Part shown: piece after piece, positions 35,636 to 44,807 of the stretch | How the letters are laid out: every line of letters starts with the position of its first letter | Numbering within the stretch: position 1 is the stretch's first letter | From: Anabaena catenula FACHB-362 | GTDB taxonomy: Bacteria > Cyanobacteriota > Cyanobacteriia > Cyanobacteriales > Nostocaceae | Reading direction: 5' to 3' | Assembly (NCBI RefSeq): GCF_014698735.1 | Contig: NZ_JACJTQ010000040.1 | Coordinates: 1 to 50,821, forward strand | Length of the DNA: 50,821 nucleotides | Program-made: the position numbers and the translations under genes | The notes under the pieces: model-generated | Database searches by the model: none | What the model was told of the DNA's origin: nothing | Seen by the model: the letters and a program-made list of their open reading frames with translations, nothing else

Positions 35636-36274
35636 TCACTCAAAGCAAGATTTCACAGTCAAATCCTTGAGGGTAATAGTAAAGTTACGCTGTTCTGCTG
35701 TAGCAATGAATGAGATAATTGCCTCACAGGCCACAGCAACCGTTAACATCACTAGATTTCGTGCTAGGGGATAATCACAAACATCATCATTCACATCAGA
35801 AGGAACACGATAAACATTATTCCAAATCACTTCTGCATAGTCAGATGATAAACCAGCATGAAGACAAGGAACAGATTTTTGATCAGCATAATCTTTCACT
35901 GCTTGACGTGCCACACTGTTGTCAAAAGCATCAATGATTAACTGGCTATCTTGAAGTAATTGATTAGTATTTGCTGGTGTCAACTCCTTTGTTTTAGCAT
36001 CAACTTTAGTGCCAATTGCTCGATATAAATTGTTGGCTAAAATCTTCGCCTTAAATGCTCCCACATCAGCACGATAGTAGGGTTGGGTGGAAAGATTACG
36101 TTCCTCAATGCGATCGCAATCAATGACAGTCAGTTTATCAAAACCGGAGCGAGCTAAGTTTTCAACAATGTTAGCGCCTAATGCTCCTGCTCCACAAATT
36201 GTGATCGGATAATCCTTTAACTTTGTCATCACAGCATTGCTGCGGTAAAGCTGTTCATGGAAAAAGATACTCAT
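35636..36274 (-). CDS. ThiF/HesA/MoeB-like E1-type adenylyltransferase
   Basis: 212 residues, the single-domain size. ITICGAGALGANIVENLARSG gives the GxGxxG nucleotide motif, VIDCDRIEERNLSTQPY the DxD and R-x-N-x-x-x-Q region, and DAFDNSVARQ the ND-type motif. E1-like enzymes adenylate the C-terminal Gly of ubiquitin-like or sulphur-carrier proteins. No CxxC zinc pairs are seen; Cys residues lie in DDVCDYP and VAVACEA. A ubiquitin-like candidate is encoded at 42454-42654 in the second, similarly controlled operon. It is the last gene of the unit that starts with the rRNA-mimic RNA. Confidence 0.82.
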   Translation of the reverse strand: MSIFFHEQLYRSNAVMTKLKDYPITICGAGALGANIVENLARSGFDKLTVIDCDRIEERNLSTQPYYRADVGAFKAKILANNLYRAIGTKVDAKTKELTPANTNQLLQDSQLIIDAFDNSVARQAVKDYADQKSVPCLHAGLSSDYAEVIWNNVYRVPSDVNDDVCDYPLARNLVMLTVAVACEAIISFIATAEQRNFTITLKDLTVKSCFE

Positions 36275-36319
36275 AATGGGTAATTGCTAATTGCTAATTG
36301 AGACACACTGTTATTACTC

Positions 36320-37144
36320 TTAGCGTTCCATGACACCTACTAAGGATTGCAGGTCAAAATCACGATCGCGTCCACTCAGACAAATACCAGAACTAACAAC
36401 AGTCAAATCAGATTTAGCGATCGCACTACTATGACGAATACCATCCGCAGTAGTCCAATCAACAGTCCAATAATCACCGCGATCATGGAATTGAGTTAAA
36501 GTACCACCCCCCATTTGTAACGCCTTTCTCAATCGTCTTTCATCCTGTTGGGGTTGAGTAAAACCCTCAATTCTTTGACTTGTTAATTCATACACTGTGC
36601 GGATTTCTGGAGTAATGCCTTTGAACTGCAATTCCTGTGTCGGGGTAAATTTTTTCACAGCAGATTGCAGAGTATCCACAATTTCTGGATCAGTACGGCG
36701 ATCAACTTCCTCAAACCAGCAGGATTGACCATCCCAACGAGCTATGATTTGCTCAAATACAACACCCTCAGTTACTAAATGTAATGCGATCGGCTTAACT
36801 ACCTTCAACCGTTGACGCATATCTGCTTCATTCACAGGGTATGCTAACCAAGTTTGTTTTTGCAGTTGGTGTGCTAAACGCAGTCGGATTTGAGGAAAGT
36901 TTTGCAGGTATTCGGCAATTTGGGGTAAATCTGCCTCTTCTACCAGCTTTGCTGTCTTTTCATCCACAGCCTGAAAGATGCCCCAACCGACGAATTTACT
37001 GGGCTTTGGTGTGAAAGTGTAAACCATCCCGGCTACCCTTGTGCGGACTCGTCCACCTTTGACACAGGGCGCAAGGAATTGAGTTTCAGACAACTGTGCT
37101 TCTGCATTAGCTATTTGGTTGATTAGGTTAAATATGTTAGTCAT
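36320..37144 (-). CDS. conserved protein of unknown function in the rRNA-mimic operon
   Basis: About 274 residues from ATG 37144; a TTG at 37156 is in frame. No family I can name. The N-terminal 60 residues are compact (FLAPCVKGGRVRTRVAGMVYTF...FVGWGIFQAVD), the middle holds a lone Cys in ARWDGQSCWFEEVDRR, and the C-terminal region reads GDYWTVDWTTADGIRHSSAIAKSDL, suggesting a small beta domain. It directly follows the SRL/GAC-like RNA and precedes the E1-like gene by 45 nt. An E2-like or RNA-binding role is only a guess. Confidence 0.55.
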   Translation of the reverse strand: MTNIFNLINQIANAEAQLSETQFLAPCVKGGRVRTRVAGMVYTFTPKPSKFVGWGIFQAVDEKTAKLVEEADLPQIAEYLQNFPQIRLRLAHQLQKQTWLAYPVNEADMRQRLKVVKPIALHLVTEGVVFEQIIARWDGQSCWFEEVDRRTDPEIVDTLQSAVKKFTPTQELQFKGITPEIRTVYELTSQRIEGFTQPQQDERRLRKALQMGGGTLTQFHDRGDYWTVDWTTADGIRHSSAIAKSDLTVVSSGICLSGRDRDFDLQSLVGVMER

Positions 37145-37291
37145 AACTAATACCAATTATTCAAAATCAGCTACAGATGCAATCTAGAAATCAGCATAAA
37201 ATCTAACTTTTTTAATTACGAATTAATTTAATTATTTCCTGCGTGCAAGTTGGTGGAGCATTGCGTGTTCTCAGTTACTAGAGGGACTCCG

Positions 37292-37347
37292 CTGGTGAGT
37301 TGTTACACACTCTTTAAAAGATGGCTGCTTTCAAGCCTACTTCCCAG
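37292..37347 (-). other. GTPase-associated-centre (23S H42-H44) mimic
   Basis: 56 nt, closed by CTGG/CCAG like E. coli 23S 1051-1108 (58 nt, numbering from memory). GAAAGCAGCCATC, TTTAAAGA and GTGTAACAACTCAC align almost base for base with the conserved L11-binding fold, including the A-rich loops contacted by L11, EF-G and thiostrepton. Confidence 0.85.
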
Positions 37348-37400
37348 GTTCTTCGCACTCCCCGTTCACACACGCCCACTGCATTTGACAGTGTTACTTT

Positions 37401-37414
37401 TCCTCTCGTACTAG
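37401..37414 (-). other. sarcin-ricin loop (23S H95) mimic
   Basis: CTAGTACGAGAGGA is identical over its last 12 bases to the universally conserved sarcin-ricin loop, the target of ricin, alpha-sarcin and some VapC toxins. It directly follows the TACATAC linker, and AGTA at about 37395 could close it with TACT. Confidence 0.88.
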
Positions 37415-37450
37415 TATGTAGGCTCACACGAGTTAGGTCACGCAAGAAAT

Positions 37451-37480
37451 ATATTACATTTATAATACAACAAAAATTTG
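37451..37480 (-). promoter_or_regulatory. putative promoter/operator of the SRL/GAC RNA unit
   Basis: ATATTACATTTATAATAC at 37451-37468 (plus-strand reading) is an imperfect palindrome closely matching the perfect 18-bp one at 42958-42975. On the minus strand TTGTTG and AT-rich -10-like bases lie upstream of the RNA. The shared site suggests common regulation of both mimic-RNA operons. Confidence 0.5.
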
Positions 37481-37507
37481 CTATTTTCCAGAATATATTT
37501 TTGGATA

Positions 37508-37732
37508 TTAGACAACCTCAAAAAGATAACGAGGCAATCCTGATTGGCGAATAATGGATTGCAATGTTCCAATCTTTAATTCTGCATAGTTAGGTACAGG
37601 TACGGTAACGGTTGTTTCTTCAGTTTTAAGTTGCATGATAATATGGCTACCACGTTGCCGTACTTCCACAAAGCCTTCTGTTGAAAGAATTTGGCAAACT
37701 TCTCGACCTGATAAAACTCTCAGTTTACCCAA
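37508..37732 (-). CDS. hicA: HicA-like mRNA interferase toxin
   Basis: 74 residues. LSGREVCQILSTEGFVEVRQRGSHIIMQ contains the conserved Gly and His of the HicA double-stranded-RNA-binding fold, and TVPVPNYAELKIGTLQSIIRQ the rest. HicA cleaves mRNA. Its start overlaps the end of hicB by 8 nt. The pair lies upstream of the SRL/GAC RNA unit, on the same strand. Confidence 0.88.
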   Translation of the reverse strand: MGKLRVLSGREVCQILSTEGFVEVRQRGSHIIMQLKTEETTVTVPVPNYAELKIGTLQSIIRQSGLPRYLFEVV

Positions 37733-37952
37733 TTGCTACCTCCAATTGGGTCACGAAAACTTCTGTATGTAAGCGATTCTCTATTTCTGAAGGATCTGCT
37801 ACTTCAAAGAATAGTTGCAACGCTTCCAGCAAATTATTTTTTGCCTCCTCTACCGAATTCCCCTGACTGGCAATGTCTAATTCTGGACATAAAGATACAT
37901 AACCGTCATCTTCACGCTCAATAATTGCAGTAAATTGCTGAATTCGTTTCAT
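37725..37952 (-). CDS. hicB: HicB-like antitoxin
   Basis: 75 residues, the short form of HicB without a clear C-terminal DNA-binding domain. FTAIIEREDDGYVSLCPELDIASQGNSVEEAKNNLLEAL is the conserved partial RNase-H-like fold. It precedes and overlaps hicA in the usual order for this short type. Confidence 0.85.
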   Translation of the reverse strand: MKRIQQFTAIIEREDDGYVSLCPELDIASQGNSVEEAKNNLLEALQLFFEVADPSEIENRLHTEVFVTQLEVAIG

Positions 37953-38113
37953 AGTGCTTTCTTTTTTGCAGTGGGCAAGTTATTTAATTTTAGGGTAATT
38001 TATGGGGTAGCGCCCAATTACTTCATTAAGGAGAGTTAATATTGTAATACCCCCATAAATATTTTTTCGCTGTAAATGTATTCGTATTCTTGGTAATCGG
38101 AGTGATAGCTAAT

Positions 38114-38293
38114 ATGACCACCGAACAAATGCTGGATAAATGGCAAGCTTTAAATGCAGACGAACAAGAAAAAGTTTTAGCATTTATTGATTCACTTGAA
38201 CGCCAAAAGCAGGAGATAAAATCTGGCTCTAAGTTAGGTAAAAAATTAAGACAAATTCGACAAGAAATTATTAGCTCTGGTCTTCCTTTATAA
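38114..38293 (+). CDS. small DUF2281-like protein, possible orphan antitoxin
   Basis: 59 residues from ATG 38114; an upstream ATG at 38090 adds 8. MTTEQMLDKWQALNADEQEKVLAFIDSLERQ has the helix pattern of DUF2281-like antitoxin N-termini, followed by a basic tail. No toxin gene is adjacent on the same strand. It is convergent with the HEPN gene. Confidence 0.5.
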   Translation: MTTEQMLDKWQALNADEQEKVLAFIDSLERQKQEIKSGSKLGKKLRQIRQEIISSGLPL

Positions 38294-38334
38294 TTTTGAT
38301 ACTGGATTAGTATCATAGAACTTTATGACCTATT

Positions 38335-39066
38335 TCATGTGGGTAATTTTACTAAAATTTCTGTAAACATAGTTGCCCATTCATTGTAGTGCGGAATTAT
38401 TGTATCACTAAAATCTTTAAATATTCTTAGTTCTATTTGATCATTCGTTTTTATCAAAGGAAAACCAATCTGCATATAGACGTGATCTTCGGCATATCTC
38501 ATGCTACGACCTGAATAAAATGCTAGTGAAGCTGACTGTAATTCTTCCGAGTCGTTTTGTGGAATAGCGTATGAGGTATGTGCAAATACTTTATTCCTTA
38601 GCTTAGTGTAATGCTTTATTTCTTTTAGACGTTTATTCAGGCTTTCTTCCGGCTCATTTGGAATCAGGTTGTTGTATTGAGTATTTTTAAGAGCTTCTAA
38701 AAATTTTATATAAGTTTTTTCAAGCATTTTATCTAAACCGCATATAGTCATTGTGTACGTACTAAATCTTGATAAAAAAGTTGACCTAAATTGATGAACC
38801 CATAGCAAAGCATCAGGTACTAAAGTTAAATTTTCATAATTGATAACACCATCCGAAGAAATACCGAATTCTTTTATCGCTTCTTTATATTTAAAATCTT
38901 GATAGCTTGTGTATTCCTCAACGTGTAAGTGATAAAGAATATCTTCTGAAGTTTGGATAGCATCTTTAAGATCAAGAAAAGTTAGTGGTTGTTCTATTGG
39001 TAGCAATGGAATGTTATATATTTGAACTTTAAATACTAATTCATCTATAGTTCTAGAGATTCTCAT
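38335..39066 (-). CDS. HEPN-like protein between the two mimic-RNA operons
   Basis: 243 residues, helical, soluble. YTKLRNKVFAHTSYA supplies the R-x(4-6)-H motif of HEPN ribonucleases, in the same style as the protein at 9443-10153. It is transcribed in the same direction as both mimic-RNA units and starts about 85 nt after the end of the TROVE-like gene, so it could be the last gene of that operon. If so, an RNase effector would be part of the system. This is inference from position. Confidence 0.5.
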   Translation of the reverse strand: MRISRTIDELVFKVQIYNIPLLPIEQPLTFLDLKDAIQTSEDILYHLHVEEYTSYQDFKYKEAIKEFGISSDGVINYENLTLVPDALLWVHQFRSTFLSRFSTYTMTICGLDKMLEKTYIKFLEALKNTQYNNLIPNEPEESLNKRLKEIKHYTKLRNKVFAHTSYAIPQNDSEELQSASLAFYSGRSMRYAEDHVYMQIGFPLIKTNDQIELRIFKDFSDTIIPHYNEWATMFTEILVKLPT

Positions 39067-39152
39067 ATAAAAAATCGCCTCAATTCGTTTGAATATTTTC
39101 TCTCAGGAGATTGAGTGCGTCAAGTATAAACATAACGCACCCATTTTACATT

Positions 39153-40783
<1,631 letters not shown>

Positions 40784-40865
40784 CAACTGCCAGTTTTGAT
40801 GTATCGAAATTGCTGGTACTACTCTCTAAAAGTAGTAACTGCGTAAACTACCGTCATATCTGCCG

Positions 40866-41096
40866 CTATCTCGACAGCACTTTTTGAAAGCTGTAACCAG
40901 AACCACAAGGACAAAGGTCATTGTTACCAAGCTTTTCTTGTAGTTCCTTATCGCCATGAACAAAGCGATGCCTACGCCACGTTTAACGGCTTTTTCAGAC
41001 GGGTAGCCATAACGACGTTTGCTAGATGGTTCAAAAGCAAAAATATTCAGGTTCTTGCTTCAGTTTGATGTTAAAAGATTTAATCTTATTCATCAT
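40866..41096 (-). pseudogene. broken SEC-C motif protein
   Basis: Starts MMNKIKSFNIKLKQEPEYF after a perfect GGAGGTGA box. The reading frame must be shifted three times to read [19 protein letters not shown], then [21 protein letters not shown], then FKKCC, the zinc-binding SEC-C signature. One break is a 14-nt insertion (GGCGTAGGCATCGC), a Nostoc-type repeat. SEC-C motifs occur at the end of SecA and in many small proteins. The break suggests that this component is dispensable or recently lost here. Confidence 0.75.
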
Positions 41097-41125
41097 TCTC
41101 ACCTCCATGTGGAAATAAATAAAAT

Positions 41126-41253
<128 letters not shown>

Positions 41254-41259
41254 AAAATT

Positions 41260-41988
<729 letters not shown>

Positions 41989-42110
41989 TCACGTTGTTTA
42001 AATACAAATGCAGTTGTAACGATTGGTTTTTGATTGCAAATGATTTAGCGAACATCATCGGATTTACCTCCATATACGTGATTCAGTTAAATACAATTTA
42101 AATAATGAGA

Positions 42111-42250
42111 ATTCCGCACAAGTCAGCAAAGCGGTTTTCACAATTGCCTATACCAATTTGGCTACGCTCCCATTAGTGGAAGCGACAGGAATTGTACCTG
42201 CATATCCGTTGCCGGATGGTGTGTAGGCTTTACAAATTGGGGCGCAGAAT
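42111..42250 (-). ncRNA. scaffold RNA carrying a circularly permuted class II-like tRNA
   Basis: 140 nt. Outer stem ATTCTGCGC/GTGCGGAAT, internal loop CCCAATTTG opposite TGACTT, second stem TAAAGC/GCTTTG. The payload reads in permuted order: anticodon-stem 3' strand (CACAC), variable arm ATCCG-GCAA-CGGAT with a GNRA tetraloop, T arm CAGG-TACAATT-CCTG, acceptor 3' strand CGCTTCC, loop ACTAAT, acceptor 5' strand GGGAGCG, TA, D arm GCC-AAATTGGTATA-GGC, anticodon-stem 5' strand (TTGTG). The acceptor end is closed and the anticodon end is attached to the scaffold. Confidence 0.78.
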
Positions 42251-42259
42251 TTTAAATGA

Positions 42260-42442
42260 ATCCGTGCAAGTTCAAGAAACTTTTTACAGCTACGGTCGTT
42301 CTTACCAAATATTGGCAGTGGACACGCACGCTAAATCTGCGAGAGATTTAGTAATCATGCTTCGCTTGCTCGATTGCTCGAATTTTGCTACCTTAGAACC
42401 GTTATGAATGTGTATGTATGTTTCTTCTGTCAGGGCGCGGAA
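42260..42442 (-). ncRNA. scaffold RNA carrying an opened 23S helix 68-71 mimic
   Basis: 183 nt. Outer stem TTCCGCGC/GCACGGAT (with mismatches), internal loop CCTGACAG opposite GAACTT, second stem AAGAAAC/GTTTCTT (perfect 7 bp), linker ATACATAC. The 5' part of the payload, ATAACGGTTCTAAGGTAGC followed by AAAATTC (42380-42405), matches the 3' side of 23S helix 69 and beyond. The 3' part, TTTGGTAAGAACGACCGTAG (about 42284-42308), matches the sequence on the 5' side of helix 69. ACGGTT pairs with GACCGT. The rRNA fragment is thus permuted, opened in the helix-69 loop. A Nostoc-type hairpin (CTAAATCT/AGATTTAG) is inserted at its far end. Confidence 0.8.
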
Positions 42443-42453
42443 TACTAAATACT

Positions 42454-42675
<222 letters not shown>

Positions 42676-42692
42676 TTACAAATTGTTATTTA

Positions 42693-42901
42693 TGGATCTG
42701 ATCGGGATTGAACCGATACCCTCCCTGTGAGAGTTGCACTCACACCTCGTGTAAGTTGAAAAAGCTGTGATTACACCGCAGGACTTGAACCTGCAACCTA
42801 TCATTTTCAAGATGATCGCTCTACCAATTGAGCAAGTATGTAAGCTTTTTCTGTCAGGACACAAGTGAATCCAGGAACTCTACCATTAGAGCTACAGACC
42901 C
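42693..42901 (-). ncRNA. tRNA with a scaffolded second tRNA inside its anticodon loop
   Basis: 209 nt. The outer tRNA has acceptor GGGTCTG/CAGATCC with A73, TA, D arm GCTC-TAATGGTA-GAGT, anticodon stem TCCTG/CAGGG, variable AGGGT and T arm ATCGG-TTCAATC-CCGAT; its anticodon loop is replaced by about 145 nt. The insert holds the common scaffold (stem CTTGTGT/ACACGAG, internal loop CCTGACA opposite AACTT, stem GAAAAAGCT/AGCTTTTTC) topped by a complete second tRNA. A GTGAG/CTCAC hairpin sits beside it. It is the first RNA after the operon's presumed promoter. Confidence 0.82.
42771..42843 (-). tRNA. inner tRNA-like cloverleaf with UGA anticodon
   Basis: 73 nt, the same length as the Leu-like one. 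Acceptor TTACATAC/GGTGTAA (one bulge), D arm GCTC-AATTGGTA-GAGC, anticodon arm ATCAT-CTTGAAA-ATGAT (anticodon UGA, which would read Ser UCA), variable AGGTT, T arm GCAGG-TTCAAGT-CCTGC. The short variable loop is not that of a true tRNA-Ser. Both acceptor strands continue into the scaffold stem, so it is unlikely to be charged unless processed. Confidence 0.72.
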
Positions 42902-42932
42902 AATAAAAGCATGATTGCGTGGTTTTTGTTTT

Positions 42933-42956
42933 GCCTCTTGGGGAGGCGTTTTTGTT
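42933..42956 (+). terminator. GC hairpin with T-run in the leader of the mimic operon
   Basis: GCCTC-TTGGG-GAGGC followed by GTTTTTGTT on the plus strand resembles an intrinsic terminator, but no plus-strand gene precedes it. On the minus strand the same hairpin lies in the operon leader, between the promoter-like region and the first RNA, with an A-rich tail. It may insulate or pause transcription. Confidence 0.45.
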
Positions 42957-42957
42957 G

Positions 42958-42994
42958 ATATTACATTTGTAATATAAATACTACTCGATGTCAA
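42958..42994 (-). promoter_or_regulatory. putative promoter/operator of the mimic-RNA operon
   Basis: On the minus strand TTGACA (42989-42994) is followed 14-22 nt later by the palindrome ATATTACA-TT-TGTAATAT (42958-42975, plus-strand reading), overlapping any -10 element. A related palindrome precedes the SRL/GAC RNA at 37451-37468. A dimeric repressor binding both sites would coordinate the two units. Confidence 0.6.
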
Positions 42995-43317
42995 GAGCAT
43001 ACTACAAATTTTTGGGAAAGTTAGAGAACTGCACTATGAATTACGTAACATTCATCTTGTTTTTTGCGAGATACTCCATCTCATCTACTCCTTCAAAGAA
43101 GCAAGCTACAGCGTAGCCAGGTGGGGAAGTTGAAGAGGTTAAAATGTCTTTTATTTAACAATTAACTAATAAACCACATAAGTAAGTCAGCACTTTACAC
43201 AAATTAATAAATCAGACAGATGGATCTGGAATACCCATTAAGGGTGACAATAAAAATCAGACAACACAAAACCAGACTTAACATGGGTTATGTCTTATTG
43301 ATCATAGTGTAGAAATT
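42995..43317. other. gene-free stretch between the mimic operon and the recombinase gene
   Basis: No ORF supported. It holds a Nostoc-type repeat (GCAAGCTACAGCGTAGCCAGG, about 43090), a truncated AAGTAAGTCAGC word at about 43184 resembling the start of the conserved element at 31629/44549, and an inverted repeat TACCCAT-TAAG / CTTAACATGGGTTA at about 43232-43294 just before the recombinase start. The last could be a recombination or regulatory site. Confidence 0.35.
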
Positions 43318-44247
43318 ATGCCTCTCTCACTCGTCCACGTTTCTCAATATCGCCAGGCCATCTCGGAACTATCCCCGGCTCAAGCTGAAATGAAGTTGAT
43401 TACTTTGTGGTTGGATGGTAAGGCGGAGTCGTCGGTGCGTGCCTATCAGCGTTACGTTAAGCATTTCTTGCGGTTTTTGAGGAAACCTTTGCGCCACATT
43501 ACTTATGAGGATTTGGTGGAGTACAGCACCCAGTTTTCCACACAATCTGCCAGCACTAGGCGCATTTATCTGGCAGCGGTGAAAAGTTTGATTAGTTTTG
43601 CTCACAAAATTGGTTATTTGCCCTTCAATGTGGGGATGGCTTTGAAATTGGGAGAAATACCCGATGCGATTAATGAACGCTATTTAGATGAGGCTGATAT
43701 TAAGTTGATGGTACGGGCGGCAGCAGCGATGGTGGGTGATGCTAAAACTGCTAAACGGCAAGCGATCGCTCGACGCAATCTGTTAATTGTGAAATTGTTG
43801 TATCAGGCAGGCTTGCGCTCTCATGAGCTTTGCCAGTTAACTTGGGCGGAACTTCACGCTAGAGGTGATAGTGGGCAAGTATATGTGCGACAGGGTAAAG
43901 GTAACACGTCGCGCACTATTTTGCTGAAATCAAAGTTGTGGACAGAACTGATGGAATTTAAAGGGGATGCCTTGGCTACAGATGCTGTGTTTTCTAGTCA
44001 GAAGGGGGGACATCTAGAACGCCAGAATCTCCATCCAATTATCAAGGTGGTGGCAGCCGCAGCAGGTTTGAGTGATAAAGTCAGTTGTCACTGGTTGCGC
44101 CATGCTCATGGTTCACACGCAGCAGAAAGGGGGGTAAACCCGGCGCTGATTAAGGATACTTTAGGTCATAGCAATTTAGCTATCACTGACAGGTATCTTA
44201 AGGCTAGACCAAATGATAGTAGTGCTTTGAAATTAATGGATATTTAA
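43318..44247 (+). CDS. tyrosine recombinase (XerC/D-like)
   Basis: 309 residues. A SAM-like N-terminal DNA-binding domain (about 15-105) and a catalytic domain with R in YQAGLRSHELCQLTW, H-x-x-R in HWLRHAHGSH and the Tyr nucleophile in LAITDRYLKARP. The usual R-K-H-R-H-Y set appears intact. It probably resolves plasmid multimers, or acts as an integrase. It is preceded by an inverted repeat that could be its site and stands upstream of the Rep-like gene. Confidence 0.87.
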   Translation: MPLSLVHVSQYRQAISELSPAQAEMKLITLWLDGKAESSVRAYQRYVKHFLRFLRKPLRHITYEDLVEYSTQFSTQSASTRRIYLAAVKSLISFAHKIGYLPFNVGMALKLGEIPDAINERYLDEADIKLMVRAAAAMVGDAKTAKRQAIARRNLLIVKLLYQAGLRSHELCQLTWAELHARGDSGQVYVRQGKGNTSRTILLKSKLWTELMEFKGDALATDAVFSSQKGGHLERQNLHPIIKVVAAAAGLSDKVSCHWLRHAHGSHAAERGVNPALIKDTLGHSNLAITDRYLKARPNDSSALKLMDI

Positions 44248-44548
44248 TAGGCAAGAAGATTGGTAGATTCGGGTGTACGCAATTTTTTAAGTGCAGAACT
44301 CAGTCCACTTTGGCTCTAGCTTGCATGGCGTTAAGCTGTTATGCTTCCGTTGGGGATAGACACAAATCAAACATGATTCCTATATTTTTGAAACCCTGTT
44401 TTAAATTCAACCGTTTATTTTGATATAACGGTGTGCAGTTGAGTGAGATACAAAATTTTTTCGCAATGATTTTAAAGTCAGAATTTCGGTTTTCTCATAC
44501 AATCGAGAACTGCTGTAATTTCCTGATCTATCTCACTTTAAATTATAC

Positions 44549-44692
44549 TAAGTAAGTCGGCTCGAAAAAACCGTAGACGCGAAGCGGCTTCTCGAAGAGT
44601 AGCAAGTACGAAAAGGTAAAATCCCTGAAAGTCTCTTCCCTCTTGCATGAGTGCCTTCCCATAACGACAATTTTCAACGCCAACCTACTTAA
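44549..44692. repeat. conserved element upstream of the Rep-like gene
   Basis: Matches 31629-31738 over its length (AAGTAAGTC start; CTGAAAGTCTCTT; ATAACGACA; AACGCC; CCTACTTAA end), with a 40-bp Nostoc-type palindromic insertion (CCGTAGACGCGAAGCGGCTT...) near its left side. It occupies the centre of the 530-bp gap before the Rep-like gene. The rest of the gap shows no gene. Confidence 0.6.
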
Positions 44693-44807
44693 ACTTTGAC
44701 CGAGCTATCTTTGGTATTTAGTACTACTGATAATCAAAAAAAGCAGAAAAATTGGTGCAATTTTCTCCCAACGATATTTGATAAAGCTTACTTCCCCGTC
44801 TAATGTT

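Larger units (their letters stand above)
37238..37446 (-). ncRNA. scaffold RNA carrying sarcin-ricin loop and GTPase-centre mimics
   Basis: 209 nt. Outer stem CTTGCGTG/CACGCAGG (37439-37446 with 37238-37245), internal loop ACCTAACT... opposite AACTTG, second stem GTGTGAGC/GCTCCAC, then the linker TACATAC (37414-37420). The payload begins with CTAGTACGAGAGGA (37401-37414), which contains the universal 23S sarcin-ricin core AGTACGAGAGGA. It continues through a CACTG/CAGTG hairpin and then GGCTTGAAAGCAGCCATC and TTTAAAGAGTGTGTAAC..CTCAC (37292-37347), the L11-binding GTPase-associated centre. Both elongation-factor contact sites of 23S rRNA are thus joined in one short RNA. It lies between a putative promoter and a protein gene. 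Confidence 0.85.

Noticed and set aside
37321-37554. A 77-residue plus-strand ORF
   Set aside because: It runs through the antisense strand of the sarcin-ricin/GTPase-centre RNA; its residues reflect rRNA bases, not a protein family.
42192-42407. A 71-residue plus-strand ORF
   Set aside because: It is antisense to the permuted tRNA and helix-69 RNAs and has no protein-like features.
42676-42864. A 62-residue minus-strand ORF
   Set aside because: It reads through the nested tRNA RNA; the tRNA structure explains the sequence.
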